NCBI RefSeq assembly: GCF_000412695.1
Contig: NC_021499.1
Coordinates: forward strand, 3,038,001-3,102,000
Reading direction: 5' to 3'
Length of the DNA stretch: 64,000 bases
Source of the DNA: Pseudomonas resinovorans NBRC 106553
Lineage (GTDB): Bacteria; Pseudomonadota; Gammaproteobacteria; Pseudomonadales; Pseudomonadaceae
Made by a program: the position numbers and the translations under genes. Below, in pieces: positions 1 through 8,522 of the stretch (position 1 is its first letter; each line of letters opens with the position of its first letter). The notes under the pieces were generated by a model. The model was not told the origin of the DNA, searched no databases, and saw only the letters and a program-made list of their open reading frames with translations.

Positions 1-365
1 ATGATGCAGGCCACGCCCACCCCCTGTAGCAGCCGCGCAGCCAGGAGGAGCTCGAAGGTGGGTGAGACTGCCGCGGCGAATTCGGAAGCGGAGAACACCA
101 CAAGGCCGATCATCAGCATCTTCTTGCGGCCAATGGCGTCGGCCAGGCGCCCCATGATCGGCGAGCAGGTGGTGGATGCGACGAAGAACACCAGAATGAT
201 CAACGCCGATGAATTCATCGAAACGCCGTAGTGTCGGACGATGCTAGGCAGCGCCGGGGCCTGGAAAGTCATCGCTTCGATGGTGACGAAGGTACTGAAC
301 AACAGTACCGCGTAGATGCGCCAGGCAATACGTGGGGACATGTGTTCTTGTTGTAATACTGTCAT
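1..365 (-). CDS. MFS transporter, N-terminal part (runs off left edge)
   Basis: The minus-strand frame opens at an ATG at 365, preceded by GGAGAG at good spacing, and leaves the window after about 121 residues. A second in-frame ATG at 341 is less likely. The translation is hydrophobic with at least three membrane helices. It has the major facilitator loop 2-3 signature near residues 72-82 (GRLADAIGRKK), and the APALPSI sequence in the first helix recalls drug:H+ antiporter families. It is therefore an inner-membrane secondary transporter; the substrate is not visible. It diverges from the LuxE/LuxC-like pair, so both probably use the 366-563 intergenic region. The C-terminal part lies outside the window. 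Confidence 0.85.
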   Translation of the reverse strand, partial: MTVLQQEHMSPRIAWRIYAVLLFSTFVTIEAMTFQAPALPSIVRHYGVSMNSSALIILVFFVASTTCSPIMGRLADAIGRKKMLMIGLVVFSASEFAAAVSPTFELLLAARLLQGVGVACI

Positions 366-396
366 TCGAACTCTCCGGATTCATCGATAGCGGAAC

Positions 397-404
397 TTAT
401 TGTT
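397..404 (-). promoter_or_regulatory. Crc/Hfq-type CA motif before the MFS gene
   Basis: On the minus strand this reads AACAATAA, an AAnAAnAA match about 30 bases upstream of the MFS start codon. In Pseudomonas such motifs in leaders bind Hfq with Crc during catabolite repression. Assignment is by motif only. Confidence 0.35.
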
Positions 405-452
405 GTGGTTTCGGAGACTAAAGCGATTCTTCTGTGCTTGCTCGTGATTCAT

Positions 453-468
453 ATAAGTTTGTACTTAT
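453..468. promoter_or_regulatory. Palindromic site ATAAGT-N4-ACTTAT
   Basis: A perfect 6+6 inverted repeat sits in the AT-rich region between the divergent MFS and LuxE-like genes. It is a plausible operator for a dimeric regulator. It is unlike the AACTGAC-N5-GTCAGTT element found elsewhere in the window. Confidence 0.35.
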
Positions 469-563
469 TTGATTTTGCTTGAGTGCGCTTTCTATTAGCG
501 AATAACGTGAGGTCACTCGATGAGTTACTTAACTGCGTTAATTAAGTGCCGGAGCAAAGCAAC

Positions 564-1904
564 ATGTCACCAAAGCGTAAATTTCTGCTGGACCTGATCG
601 ACAAGCCGGATGAGGCGTTCAATATATGCGAGAGCGAACTTGGCCCCCTGCGCTTGGCCGCCGCCCAGGAGCTGTTCGAAGAGCGCGTGCAACAGATTCC
701 CCTGCTTAAACACCGCGCCGAGGAGGCCGGCATCAGTCGAATCGAAAGGTACGAAGACTTGGTGCCGCTGCTGTTCGCCCACACTACCTACAAGTCCTAT
801 CCGGCGTCCTTCGTCGAGAAAGGTCAGTGGGAGCGGCTGCTCAAGTGGCTCGATGCGCTATCGGTACCGGACCTGTCCGGGGTCGACATGAGCGGAGTCA
901 GTAACGTCGACGAGTGGCTGGACCGGCTCTGGGCAGCCGATCACCGGGTCCTGGCCACAAGTGGTTCGAGCGGCAAGTGCTCGTTCCTCAACCATACCGC
1001 CGGTGATCAGGACAACAAGCGTCGTCACTTCAAATACGCTGCCGCCTGGCCGGTACAGGCGGCCAGCAAGGACCGGCCGGTGTTCTGGATGGGCCAGGTC
1101 AAAGGCCCTAACAGTGCGGTGGAAGCTGGCCAGTTCGCCATGGCGAACTGGGGGCGGGAGGGCGCTATCTTCACCCTGACCCAAGAGCCGTTGCGCATTT
1201 CTGAAGTGAGCCGCATGGCCGCGATGCGCAAGCGGATGGCCGACGGCTCGGCGACTCCAGAGGAAATCGCCGCATTCGAGACCGAATCCGCAGTCAAGGG
1301 CGCTCGAGGAAACGAGGAGATGCGCACCTTTGCGGACCAGGTGCTCGATCATCGCCATGAGCCAATCTACCTGATTGGTTTCTGGGCCCAGCACCTGGCA
1401 ATCATCGAGCGCGCCCGCGAGCGCGGCATCGCCGATGGCGACTTTCATCCCAACAGCATTATCGGCGCTGGTGGCGGGGTGAAGGGTATACCGCTTCCGC
1501 CGGACTACAAGGAGCGTGTCAACACCTTCTACGGCAATGTGCTGCGCCCCGGTCTGTATGCCATGACCGAGCTGTCGCAGCCAATGCCGCGCTGCGAGAG
1601 AGGGCACTACCACATTCCACCGGGTCTGATCGTTCTGCTGCTGGACGACAGCGGCGAGAAGCTGCTCGATCCCGTTGGCCTGCAGAGCGGTCGCTTCGCT
1701 TTCCTCGACCTTGCCTACGAGGGGCGCTGGGGCGGATTGATCACGGGTGACAAGGTCACCGTGGATTTTGCTTCGAAGTGCGAATGTGGCCGCCACGGGC
1801 CGGTCATCCACGACTCCATCACCCGGTACACCCAGCTTGGTCAGGAAGACAACATCGGCTGTGCCGGGACCATAGACGCTTACATCCGGGGTGCCATCGC
1901 ATGA
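564..1904 (+). CDS. LuxE-like acyl-protein synthetase / AMP-forming acyl-activating enzyme
   Basis: Predicted 446 residues. I place the start at the ATG at 564 because GGAG lies nine bases upstream; an upstream GTG at 546 is in frame but lacks a site. The protein carries the adenylate-forming loop TSGSSGK near residue 132 and a Cys-rich C-terminal stretch (CECGRHG), as in LuxE and PaaK-related acyl-activating enzymes. LuxE activates a fatty acid with ATP and passes the acyl group to its partner reductase. The next gene, overlapping by ATGA, encodes that LuxC-type partner, so the pair probably interconverts a carboxylic acid or acyl-CoA with an aldehyde. No luciferase genes are present. The substrate is unknown. 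Confidence 0.8.
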   Translation: MSPKRKFLLDLIDKPDEAFNICESELGPLRLAAAQELFEERVQQIPLLKHRAEEAGISRIERYEDLVPLLFAHTTYKSYPASFVEKGQWERLLKWLDALSVPDLSGVDMSGVSNVDEWLDRLWAADHRVLATSGSSGKCSFLNHTAGDQDNKRRHFKYAAAWPVQAASKDRPVFWMGQVKGPNSAVEAGQFAMANWGREGAIFTLTQEPLRISEVSRMAAMRKRMADGSATPEEIAAFETESAVKGARGNEEMRTFADQVLDHRHEPIYLIGFWAQHLAIIERARERGIADGDFHPNSIIGAGGGVKGIPLPPDYKERVNTFYGNVLRPGLYAMTELSQPMPRCERGHYHIPPGLIVLLLDDSGEKLLDPVGLQSGRFAFLDLAYEGRWGGLITGDKVTVDFASKCECGRHGPVIHDSITRYTQLGQEDNIGCAGTIDAYIRGAIA

Positions 1905-3295
1905 ATGCAGTGAACCAAACCCAGATTTCCCGCGTCTGCCACATCGTCAAGGGCGAGGTGGTGGAGGGGGCTGAGCTCGAGTACGGCCCAGCTCATGCAC
2001 GCTTCACCACGCCAGCGCTGAAGCTGGACGATCTGGTCTGGAGCCGCCAGGCGCCAGGCCCGGCCTTCGATACTCCGCTGGATGAGATTCTCGACATTCT
2101 TGGCGAGCTTGGCCGTTGGCTGGAGCGCGATCCGGAAGGCCTGGTCAGGCAGGCTCTGGAAAATGCCATCCGTAACAACCCCATGCACCCAAGAGTCATG
2201 CAGCGCTCTTACGAGATGATGCCGCGAATCTTCGACCGCGAGCGGCTCATGGTGCAGATCGACAACGAACTGGGCGGCAAGACAGCCGTGGACGGTTGGA
2301 AGCCGGTCACCAATCTGCTCAGTGGCCGCTCCGCAGCAATGCGTGCCTTTCCCGCGCGCATCCTCCACATCATCGCTGGCAATGCACCTGGGGTCGCGGC
2401 CGTATCCATCGCTAGGGGCGCGGTGACCAAGGCGGTCAACCTGATCAAACTGCCGTCCAACGACCTGTTCACGGCTCCCGCCATCTTGCGCGGCCTCTCC
2501 GCGGTAGCGCCGGGTCATGCCCTGGCGCGCTCTTTCTCGGCGGCATACTGGCGCGGGGGCGACGATAAGGTGGAAAGCCTGCTGATGCGGCCGCAGTTCT
2601 TCGACAAGCTGGCGGCTTGGGGCGGCGACGCCACCTTGCGAAGCGCGAAGAACTACATCTGCCCGGGCTTCGAACTGGTGTCCTTCGATCCGAAAACATC
2701 CATTTCCATGATCGGGCGAGAAGCCTTTGCTTCCGACGAATTGCTCGCCGAAGTAGCGGACAAGGCCGCCGCCGATGCCACCCTGGTTGAGCAACTGGCC
2801 TGCGCCTCCAGTCGATACCAGTTCGTGGAGGGCACCCAGGAGCAAGCTGATCGCTTCGCCGAACTGCTGCAACAGCGCATGGGCACGGAACGTCAGCTGG
2901 CTTCCGCGGAGGGGCGCCCGGTACCTGGTCATCTTCGTGAAGAGATCGACGGCCTGCGGGTGATGCCGGACTACTACCGGATATGGGGCGACTACAGCGG
3001 TTCTGGTCTGGTGGTCCGTTCGGAGGAACCGGTGGATTTCCACCCTGAGTTCCGCGTGGTCAATGTGGTGCCGGTCAAGGATCTGCGAGATGCACTGCGC
3101 TTCGTCAACGTCGCGACTCAAACCGTCAGCCTTTTCCCCGATGAACGCAAGATTGAACTGCGTGATCTGCTGGCTTCGGCCGGTGCCCAACGTGTTACCT
3201 GCATCGGTGCTTCCGGCGGCATGGAGGGCGGACTGGCCCACGACGGCTTCCTGCCGCTCGCGAGGCTGGTGCGCTGGATCAACGATGAAGGCTGA
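1901..3295 (+). CDS. LuxC-like acyl-CoA reductase
   Basis: Predicted 464 residues. The ATG at 1901 overlaps the stop of the LuxE-like gene as ATGA, implying translational coupling; the longer open frame upstream lies inside that gene. The sequence matches the LuxC family of NADPH-dependent acyl-CoA/fatty acid reductases, an aldehyde-dehydrogenase-like fold. The segment LACASSRYQF near residue 300 fits the catalytic cysteine region. Its likely role is reduction of an activated acyl group to an aldehyde, or the reverse, with the LuxE-like partner. The SDR that follows could then act on the aldehyde/alcohol product. Direction and substrate are inference. Confidence 0.82.
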   Translation: MNAVNQTQISRVCHIVKGEVVEGAELEYGPAHARFTTPALKLDDLVWSRQAPGPAFDTPLDEILDILGELGRWLERDPEGLVRQALENAIRNNPMHPRVMQRSYEMMPRIFDRERLMVQIDNELGGKTAVDGWKPVTNLLSGRSAAMRAFPARILHIIAGNAPGVAAVSIARGAVTKAVNLIKLPSNDLFTAPAILRGLSAVAPGHALARSFSAAYWRGGDDKVESLLMRPQFFDKLAAWGGDATLRSAKNYICPGFELVSFDPKTSISMIGREAFASDELLAEVADKAAADATLVEQLACASSRYQFVEGTQEQADRFAELLQQRMGTERQLASAEGRPVPGHLREEIDGLRVMPDYYRIWGDYSGSGLVVRSEEPVDFHPEFRVVNVVPVKDLRDALRFVNVATQTVSLFPDERKIELRDLLASAGAQRVTCIGASGGMEGGLAHDGFLPLARLVRWINDEG

Positions 3296-3314
3296 GTCGA
3301 AGGGGGAGGGGTGG

Positions 3315-4103
3315 ATGAGCAGCGAACAGATGCAGTGCGGATTCCCCGGCCTATCCCTGGCTGGCCAAGTGGCGTTGGTTACGGGCGCCGGTCGGGGGTT
3401 GGGCTTCGAAATGGCGAAGGGGCTGGCCCAGGCCGGGGCACGGGTCTGGCTCAATGGCCGTGATTCGAAGCAACTGGAAGAGTCCTGCGCACGGCTGGTC
3501 GAAAGCGGGCTGCAGGCTTGGGCCTTGCCCTTCGACGTGGAAGACGAGACAGCGGCGGCTGCGGCCGTGCGGCTCATTCTCTGTGAGCAAGGGCGGCTGG
3601 ACATCTTGGTAAACAATGTCGGCCGGCGTGATCGCCGCTCCTTGTTCGAGTTGGATAGCCAGACGCTGCGCGCCATGCTCGAAAACCACCTGGTGGCGGC
3701 CTTCGGCCTGAGCAGGTTGGTGGCGGCACCGATGATGGAGCAGGGCGGTGGCAGGATCATCAACCTGGCCTCGGTCTCCGCCTTCCTCGCTTCGACAAAA
3801 GATGCAGCCTACATCGCGGCCAAGGGCGGTCTGGTTGCCTTGACCCGTGCGCTTGCAGCAGAACTCGGGGGCCATGGAGTCACGGTTAATGCCATAGCGC
3901 CCGGGCCTTTTGCCACTGAGACCAACCAGGGGTTGGCGAGCAGCCCGGAGAGCCAGGCTTGGATTGCCCGGCGCAGCTCCCTGGGCCGCTGGGGGCGACC
4001 CGAGGAAATTGCGGGCGCGGCCGTATTCCTTGCATCTCCGGCGGCCTCCTTCGTCACCGGCCAAGTGCTGGCGGTGGATGGAGGATTGCTGGCGCATTAC
4101 TGA
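3315..4103 (+). CDS. Short-chain dehydrogenase/reductase (FabG-like)
   Basis: Predicted 262 residues. The start is the ATG at 3315, with GGGAGGGG just upstream; an in-frame ATG at 3285 overlaps luxC and is less likely. The Rossmann motif TGAGRGLG lies near residue 23, NNVG near residue 100, and the catalytic YIAAK near residue 167. The C-terminus ends in the usual GQVLAVDGG segment. It is a classical NAD(P)-dependent oxidoreductase, probably for a hydroxyl/ketone or alcohol/aldehyde. It follows the LuxC-like gene by 19 bases and belongs to the same operon. One of eight SDR genes in the window. Confidence 0.88.
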   Translation: MSSEQMQCGFPGLSLAGQVALVTGAGRGLGFEMAKGLAQAGARVWLNGRDSKQLEESCARLVESGLQAWALPFDVEDETAAAAAVRLILCEQGRLDILVNNVGRRDRRSLFELDSQTLRAMLENHLVAAFGLSRLVAAPMMEQGGGRIINLASVSAFLASTKDAAYIAAKGGLVALTRALAAELGGHGVTVNAIAPGPFATETNQGLASSPESQAWIARRSSLGRWGRPEEIAGAAVFLASPAASFVTGQVLAVDGGLLAHY

Positions 4104-4163
4104 ATCGAAGGCAGGCCAACTCGCCAACGCCAGCTCGGCGAAGCGGTGTTAGCATGCCCATTA

Positions 4164-4182
4164 AAATGACATATAGTCAGTT
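4164..4182. promoter_or_regulatory. Shared operator element, site 1 (before aldo/keto reductase)
   Basis: The 19-bp element reads AAATG-ACATATAGT-CAGTT and fits the window-wide consensus AACTGAC-N5-GTCAGTT. It ends 13 bases before the aldo/keto reductase start codon, so it could block transcription or initiation of the downstream aldo/keto reductase-DUF1302-DUF1329 unit. Confidence 0.65.
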
Positions 4183-4195
4183 ATAGGGGCTGATC

Positions 4196-5221
4196 ATGCG
4201 TTACAAGTTACTCGGTAATACAGGGCTGCGCGTTTCGGAGCTCTGCCTCGGCACCATGACCTTTGGCACCCAGGGTTGGGGGGCAGAGGAGGGCGAAGCG
4301 GCCCGGATACTCGCGCGCTTCCGTGAGTGCGGCGGCAACTTCATCGACACCGCCAATGAAGTCTATGCCGGAGGCCGCTCCGAAGAGGTCGTGGGGCGCC
4401 TGGTCGAGGGCTACCGCGAGGAGATGGTTCTGGCCACCAAGTACTCCCTGGCCTATCCCGGTGGCGGCAACCCCAATGCGGGCGGTAACCACCGCAAAAG
4501 CCTGCGGCGCTCGGTAGAGGCGAGTCTGCAGCGGCTCGGCACCGATTACATTGACCTGCTCTGGGTACACGCCTGGGACAGCAACACTCCAATGGAGGAA
4601 ACACTTCGCGCGCTTGACGACCTGGTACGCCAGGGAAAGGTGCTTTACACCGGTATCTCCAACGCGCCGGCGTGGGTGGTGGCCAGCGCAAATACTCAGG
4701 CGCGGCTTCAGGGGTGGACTCCTTTTGCCGCGCTGCAGGCGGAATTCAACCTGCTGGAGCGAAGTGTGGAGCATGATCTGCTACCCATGTGCCGGCACTT
4801 CGGGCTGAGCCTGGCCGCCTGGTCGCCGCTGGCGAGCGGCATCCTCAGCGGCAAGTACAGCTCCGGTAAGGACGCTGGTCAGGCCAAGCGTCTAGACGTG
4901 GCCGGGCTCAAGACCCTGGACGAGCGCAGTCTGGCCATTGCCGAGGCGGTAAGCCAGGTGGCTCACGCGATCGGCCGCAGCCCTTCGCAGGTGGCGCTTA
5001 ATTGGCTGCGTGCGCAGCCGGGCGTGATCCCGTTGCTGGGCGTGCGGACCTTCGCGCAACTAGAGGACAACCTCGGTTGCCTGGACTTCCAGCTGGAGCG
5101 AGGGCACCTAGCGACCCTCGCCGAGTTGGGAGCGCCACCCGCGCAGTATCCCCATGACTATCTGGCCAAATACCAGGAACTGATCGCTGCCGGTTACAAA
5201 CGGCTGACCGACTCAAACTGA
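4196..5221 (+). CDS. Aldo/keto reductase
   Basis: Predicted 341 residues, full length for the family, with an ATG start preceded by GGGG. The catalytic tetrad can be followed: DTANEVYAGGRSE (Asp and Tyr) near residues 46-58, the Lys in LATKYS near residue 79, and the His in LWVHAWD near residue 124. It should be an NADPH-dependent TIM-barrel oxidoreductase of the tyrosine auxotrophy/YajO-like group acting on aldehydes or ketones. It heads the unit that continues into DUF1302 and DUF1329, directly behind a copy of the shared operator. The substrate is unknown. Confidence 0.88.
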   Translation: MRYKLLGNTGLRVSELCLGTMTFGTQGWGAEEGEAARILARFRECGGNFIDTANEVYAGGRSEEVVGRLVEGYREEMVLATKYSLAYPGGGNPNAGGNHRKSLRRSVEASLQRLGTDYIDLLWVHAWDSNTPMEETLRALDDLVRQGKVLYTGISNAPAWVVASANTQARLQGWTPFAALQAEFNLLERSVEHDLLPMCRHFGLSLAAWSPLASGILSGKYSSGKDAGQAKRLDVAGLKTLDERSLAIAEAVSQVAHAIGRSPSQVALNWLRAQPGVIPLLGVRTFAQLEDNLGCLDFQLERGHLATLAELGAPPAQYPHDYLAKYQELIAAGYKRLTDSN

Positions 5222-5239
5222 CTCCCGCGGATGAAGGCT

Positions 5240-5256
5240 TCCAGGATTGTCCTGGA
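5240..5256. other. Intergenic hairpin
   Basis: TCCAGGA-TTG-TCCTGGA is a perfect 7-bp stem between the aldo/keto reductase and DUF1302 genes. No T-run follows, so it may stabilise or process the mRNA and is unlikely to terminate it. Confidence 0.4.
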
Positions 5257-5299
5257 GGCTTCCGCTCACCCTCAGGAAAGACCTCTGGAGTAAGGTTTC

Positions 5300-6967
5300 A
5301 TGGCGACAATAAATACAAGAGCCGTATCGACTGTTACCCGTCTACTGACCTCTCTCTGGCTACTCACACCAGCCATTTCGCAGGATGCCGGGGCAATGTT
5401 GCTCGATCTGGAGAGCGACGACTGGGAAGTCCGCTTCGACAACACCATCCGTTACAACGCCGCCTGGCGCATGGAGCGCCAGAACAAGGACTTCCTGCGC
5501 TCGCCGGCCTTCGACGACACGGAAAACAAGTTTGACCGCGGTGATCTGGTGACCAATCGCTTCGACCTGCTCAGCGAACTGGACGCGGTGTACCAGGGCA
5601 GCCACGGTTTCCGATTGAGCGCTGCCGGCTGGTACGACCAGGTCTACCAGGGCAAGGCGAAGCCAAATCCGCAGTTGGTGAACAGCGGCAACTATTTCAA
5701 CGATCACTACAACAGTTACGCCACCCGATACATGGCCGGCCCCTCCGGCGAGCTGCTGGACGCCTTCGTCTTCTCCAACTTCCAGCTTGGAGATGTGGGC
5801 GTGGGTGCCAAGGCTGGCAAGCACAACGTCTACTGGGGTGAGTCTCTATTCACCCTGGGCAACAGCATCGCCTATTCCCAAGGGCCGGTGGACACCATCA
5901 AGTCCGCCTCCAGCCCTGGCACCGAGGCCAAGGAACTGTTCCTACCGATAAACCAGTTGTCGGCTGACCTCAGCCTGAGCAACGAGCTGTCCCTGGGCAT
6001 GCAGTATCTGCTGGACTGGAAGCCGTTCCGCCTGGTACCGGGAGGCACTTTCTACGCCAACTCTGACGGCTCGCGCGCGGATCTTGCCTCACCGCCGGCA
6101 CTGGTCAACGGCGACGACCTGGAGCCTGGTAGCAAACACGGCGAGTATGGATTGAACCTACGCTGGAGCCCCATGGCCCTGGGCGGCACGCTGGGACTGT
6201 ACTACCGCAAGTTCAACGAGAAGCTGCCCTGGAGCTTCACCCAGATCGAAGGTCGTACACCGCGCGCAGTACGACTGGCCTACGCGCGGGATACTGAACT
6301 CTGGGGCCTTAGCCTGTCCCGCAACATCGCCCAGATGAGCGTGGCTACCGAGTTGTCCTATCGCAAGAACACCGCCCTGGTGTCCCGGTCCGGATACCCA
6401 GTGCTCGTTGCCGCGGGCGAGGAGCCCAGCTTCGAAACTGCCGAAGGCGCTCGGGGTAATTCTTGGCACGCCCTGGTTAATGCGGTCTATCTGCTGCCTA
6501 GGACTGCCCTCTGGGAGGGGGGCACCTTCCAGGGAGAGGTTACCTACAACCGTTTGGACAAGATCACCGACGACCCGCAGAACCGGTTCAACGCCGAAGG
6601 CCATGGCTGCACCTCGGCATACACCAGGCACTGCGCCACCCGCGACGCCTGGGGCATGCAGCTGCGCTTCACGCCTGAATGGCCGCAGGTGCTGCCGGGT
6701 TGGAACCTCTCTATGCCGGTCAACCTGGCCTGGGGCATCGATGGCAACAGTCCGACTCTAGGTGGCACCAATGAAGGTTCCTACAGCTGGACGGTGGGCC
6801 TCAGTGGCGTATACCGCAGCGCCCATACCTTCACCCTCAGCTACATCGACTCCTACGCCCGTTACGACACCCGCGCCGACGGCACCGTGACGACTGACTT
6901 CACCAGTGGTGCGGCAGTGCAGAACGACCATGGACGGGTGTCTTTCACCTACAAGACGACCTTCTGA
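5300..6967 (+). CDS. DUF1302 outer-membrane protein
   Basis: Predicted 555 residues. A signal peptide of about 30 residues is followed by a long beta-rich region with alternating hydrophobic and polar residues and a terminal phenylalanine (YKTTF), the usual signal for outer-membrane beta barrels. The length and pattern fit DUF1302, a Proteobacterial family whose genes recur beside DUF1329 genes in clusters for hydrophobic substrates such as steroids and terpenoids. It probably helps such compounds cross the outer membrane; this is inference from context. Two cysteines near residues 436 and 443 could form a disulphide. DUF1329 follows 28 bases downstream. Confidence 0.88.
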   Translation: MATINTRAVSTVTRLLTSLWLLTPAISQDAGAMLLDLESDDWEVRFDNTIRYNAAWRMERQNKDFLRSPAFDDTENKFDRGDLVTNRFDLLSELDAVYQGSHGFRLSAAGWYDQVYQGKAKPNPQLVNSGNYFNDHYNSYATRYMAGPSGELLDAFVFSNFQLGDVGVGAKAGKHNVYWGESLFTLGNSIAYSQGPVDTIKSASSPGTEAKELFLPINQLSADLSLSNELSLGMQYLLDWKPFRLVPGGTFYANSDGSRADLASPPALVNGDDLEPGSKHGEYGLNLRWSPMALGGTLGLYYRKFNEKLPWSFTQIEGRTPRAVRLAYARDTELWGLSLSRNIAQMSVATELSYRKNTALVSRSGYPVLVAAGEEPSFETAEGARGNSWHALVNAVYLLPRTALWEGGTFQGEVTYNRLDKITDDPQNRFNAEGHGCTSAYTRHCATRDAWGMQLRFTPEWPQVLPGWNLSMPVNLAWGIDGNSPTLGGTNEGSYSWTVGLSGVYRSAHTFTLSYIDSYARYDTRADGTVTTDFTSGAAVQNDHGRVSFTYKTTF

Positions 6968-6988
6968 TCCGCAGCGACAATCCGGGAG

Positions 6989-6996
6989 AACAACAA
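6989..6996 (+). promoter_or_regulatory. Crc/Hfq-type CA motif at the DUF1329 start
   Basis: AACAACAA runs into the start codon of the DUF1329 gene, an ideal place for Hfq-Crc to block ribosome binding under catabolite repression. Confidence 0.45.
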
Positions 6997-8375
6997 TGAA
7001 AAAGCTTGAGTGCATGACGCTGGCGACCCTGGGCCTCCTAGTTGCCATGCGGGTATTCGCGACACCCACGGAACAGGAAATTAGCCAGTTGGGTACCACT
7101 CTCACACCACTGGGTGCAGAGATGGCGGGTAATCGGGATGGAAGCATTCCTCCATGGGATGGCGGTCTCTGTAAGCCTCCGGCGGGCTATCAGCCGAAGA
7201 AGGGTGAGTCAGGTGGTGGCCCCTGGATGGATCCTTTCGCCAACGAGCAACCGATCCTGAAGATCACCAGTGACAATCTGACCCAGTACGCCGACAAGCT
7301 GGATGAGGGGACCAAGGAGTTGTTCCAGCGCTACCCGGCGAGCTTCCGGGTCGATGTCTATCCCTCTCACAGGACCGCGTGCTACCCACAATGGGTCTAT
7401 GACAACACCATCAAGAATGTGCGCAACCCAAAACTGGTGGGCGGAGCCCCCGGACTGCTCAATGCCCACGCGCAGATTCCTTTCCCTATCCCCAAGAACG
7501 GCTATGAGGCCATGTGGAACCAGTCGGTGCGGGTGGATGTGCCCTATGTGAAGGGCGACCAGGAAACCTGGCTGGTGGACGCTGCCGGCAACGTCACCCT
7601 TACCTCCATCAACCGGGTCGAGCAGAGCAAACCGTATTGGGACAACGAGCGACAGGCCGTGCCGGACGAGCAACCCTACTGGACCCTGATTTCCACCACA
7701 GTGGCGCCGGCTTCCAGCGCCGGGGTCAAGCAGCTAAGGCACAACTTCCTCGACACGGAGCACCGTGACCCGATGGCCTGGTCCTATGTGCCGGGGCAGC
7801 GAAGGGTCCGGCTTTCGCCCGAGTTCAAGTACGACACCGTCTCCACCAGCTCCGGCGGGGTTCTGCTGTTCGACGAGATCAGTGGCTTCGACGGCAAGAT
7901 GGATAAATTCGACTTTGTGCTGAAGGGCAAGCGGGAGATGTACATCCCGGCCAACGCCTATAAATTCAACGGAGCTTCCAGCGAGTTGGTGAACACCCCG
8001 AACCACGCGAACCCTGACTATCTGAGGTTCGAACTGCGCCGAGTTTGGGTCGTGGAGGCCCACCTCAAGCCGGGTGAGCGTCATGTGCAGAAAACCAAGA
8101 TGTTCTACTTGGACGAGGACAGCTGGTCGGTGGCCATCTACAACGCTTTCGACAACACCGGGGCTATCCAGAAAGTTACCTACTACCCAGGGTTCCAGGA
8201 GTATGACAAGCCGCAGTACCGCACGGCGCCCAACGTCCTCTACGACCTGACCAAACGCGTATACACCCATGGCGCACGCATGGGCGCGGAGAAGTCATCC
8301 GGCTTCTATCGAGTGGCACGCTACCCCAGCACCTACTTTTCCCCCGGCTCTCTGGCCGGTACCGGCATTCGCTGA
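6996..8375 (+). CDS. DUF1329 periplasmic protein
   Basis: Predicted 459 residues. The ATG at 6996 has GGGAGA upstream and opens onto a signal peptide ending near VFA-TPTEQE; the longer frame would remove this. DUF1329 proteins are secreted, LolA-like in fold, and are nearly always encoded with a DUF1302 barrel, as here. A joint role in handling a hydrophobic ligand in the envelope is likely but unproven. Cysteines near residues 55 and 133 may form a disulphide. An AACAACAA motif overlaps the start, suggesting Crc/Hfq control, and a terminator-like hairpin follows the gene. Confidence 0.87.
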   Translation: MKKLECMTLATLGLLVAMRVFATPTEQEISQLGTTLTPLGAEMAGNRDGSIPPWDGGLCKPPAGYQPKKGESGGGPWMDPFANEQPILKITSDNLTQYADKLDEGTKELFQRYPASFRVDVYPSHRTACYPQWVYDNTIKNVRNPKLVGGAPGLLNAHAQIPFPIPKNGYEAMWNQSVRVDVPYVKGDQETWLVDAAGNVTLTSINRVEQSKPYWDNERQAVPDEQPYWTLISTTVAPASSAGVKQLRHNFLDTEHRDPMAWSYVPGQRRVRLSPEFKYDTVSTSSGGVLLFDEISGFDGKMDKFDFVLKGKREMYIPANAYKFNGASSELVNTPNHANPDYLRFELRRVWVVEAHLKPGERHVQKTKMFYLDEDSWSVAIYNAFDNTGAIQKVTYYPGFQEYDKPQYRTAPNVLYDLTKRVYTHGARMGAEKSSGFYRVARYPSTYFSPGSLAGTGIR

Positions 8376-8423
8376 GTTGATGGTGTGGGTCCGGGCCCTT
8401 ATCAGATCGGTGGCTCGGACCAT

Positions 8424-8465
8424 CCTGCCGGCGCAGTCCAGCCGGCAGGCACACCCTTTTTCTCT
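8424..8465 (+). terminator. Terminator after DUF1329
   Basis: The stem CCTGCCGGC/GCCGGCAGG with an 8-base loop is followed, after a few bases, by a T-rich tract. It would end the aldo/keto reductase-DUF1302-DUF1329 transcript and isolate the damaged gene that follows. Confidence 0.6.
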
Positions 8466-8522
8466 TTCCCTTTTCCCGCGCCGCGGCCGGCCGGCCCCGG
8501 CGTTGAATCCGAGGGCAGTACG

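Noticed and set aside
564..3295. Bioluminescence operon
   Set aside because: Only luxC- and luxE-like genes exist; no luxA, luxB or luxD homologue is seen.
1880..3763. A 627-codon minus-strand frame
   Set aside because: It lies opposite the LuxC-like and SDR genes, with no recognisable domain and no ribosome site.
8385..8522. Longer start for the damaged FMN dehydrogenase gene
   Set aside because: The extra residues are Pro/Gly-rich translation of a terminator region, and the TTG at 8523 has a good ribosome site.
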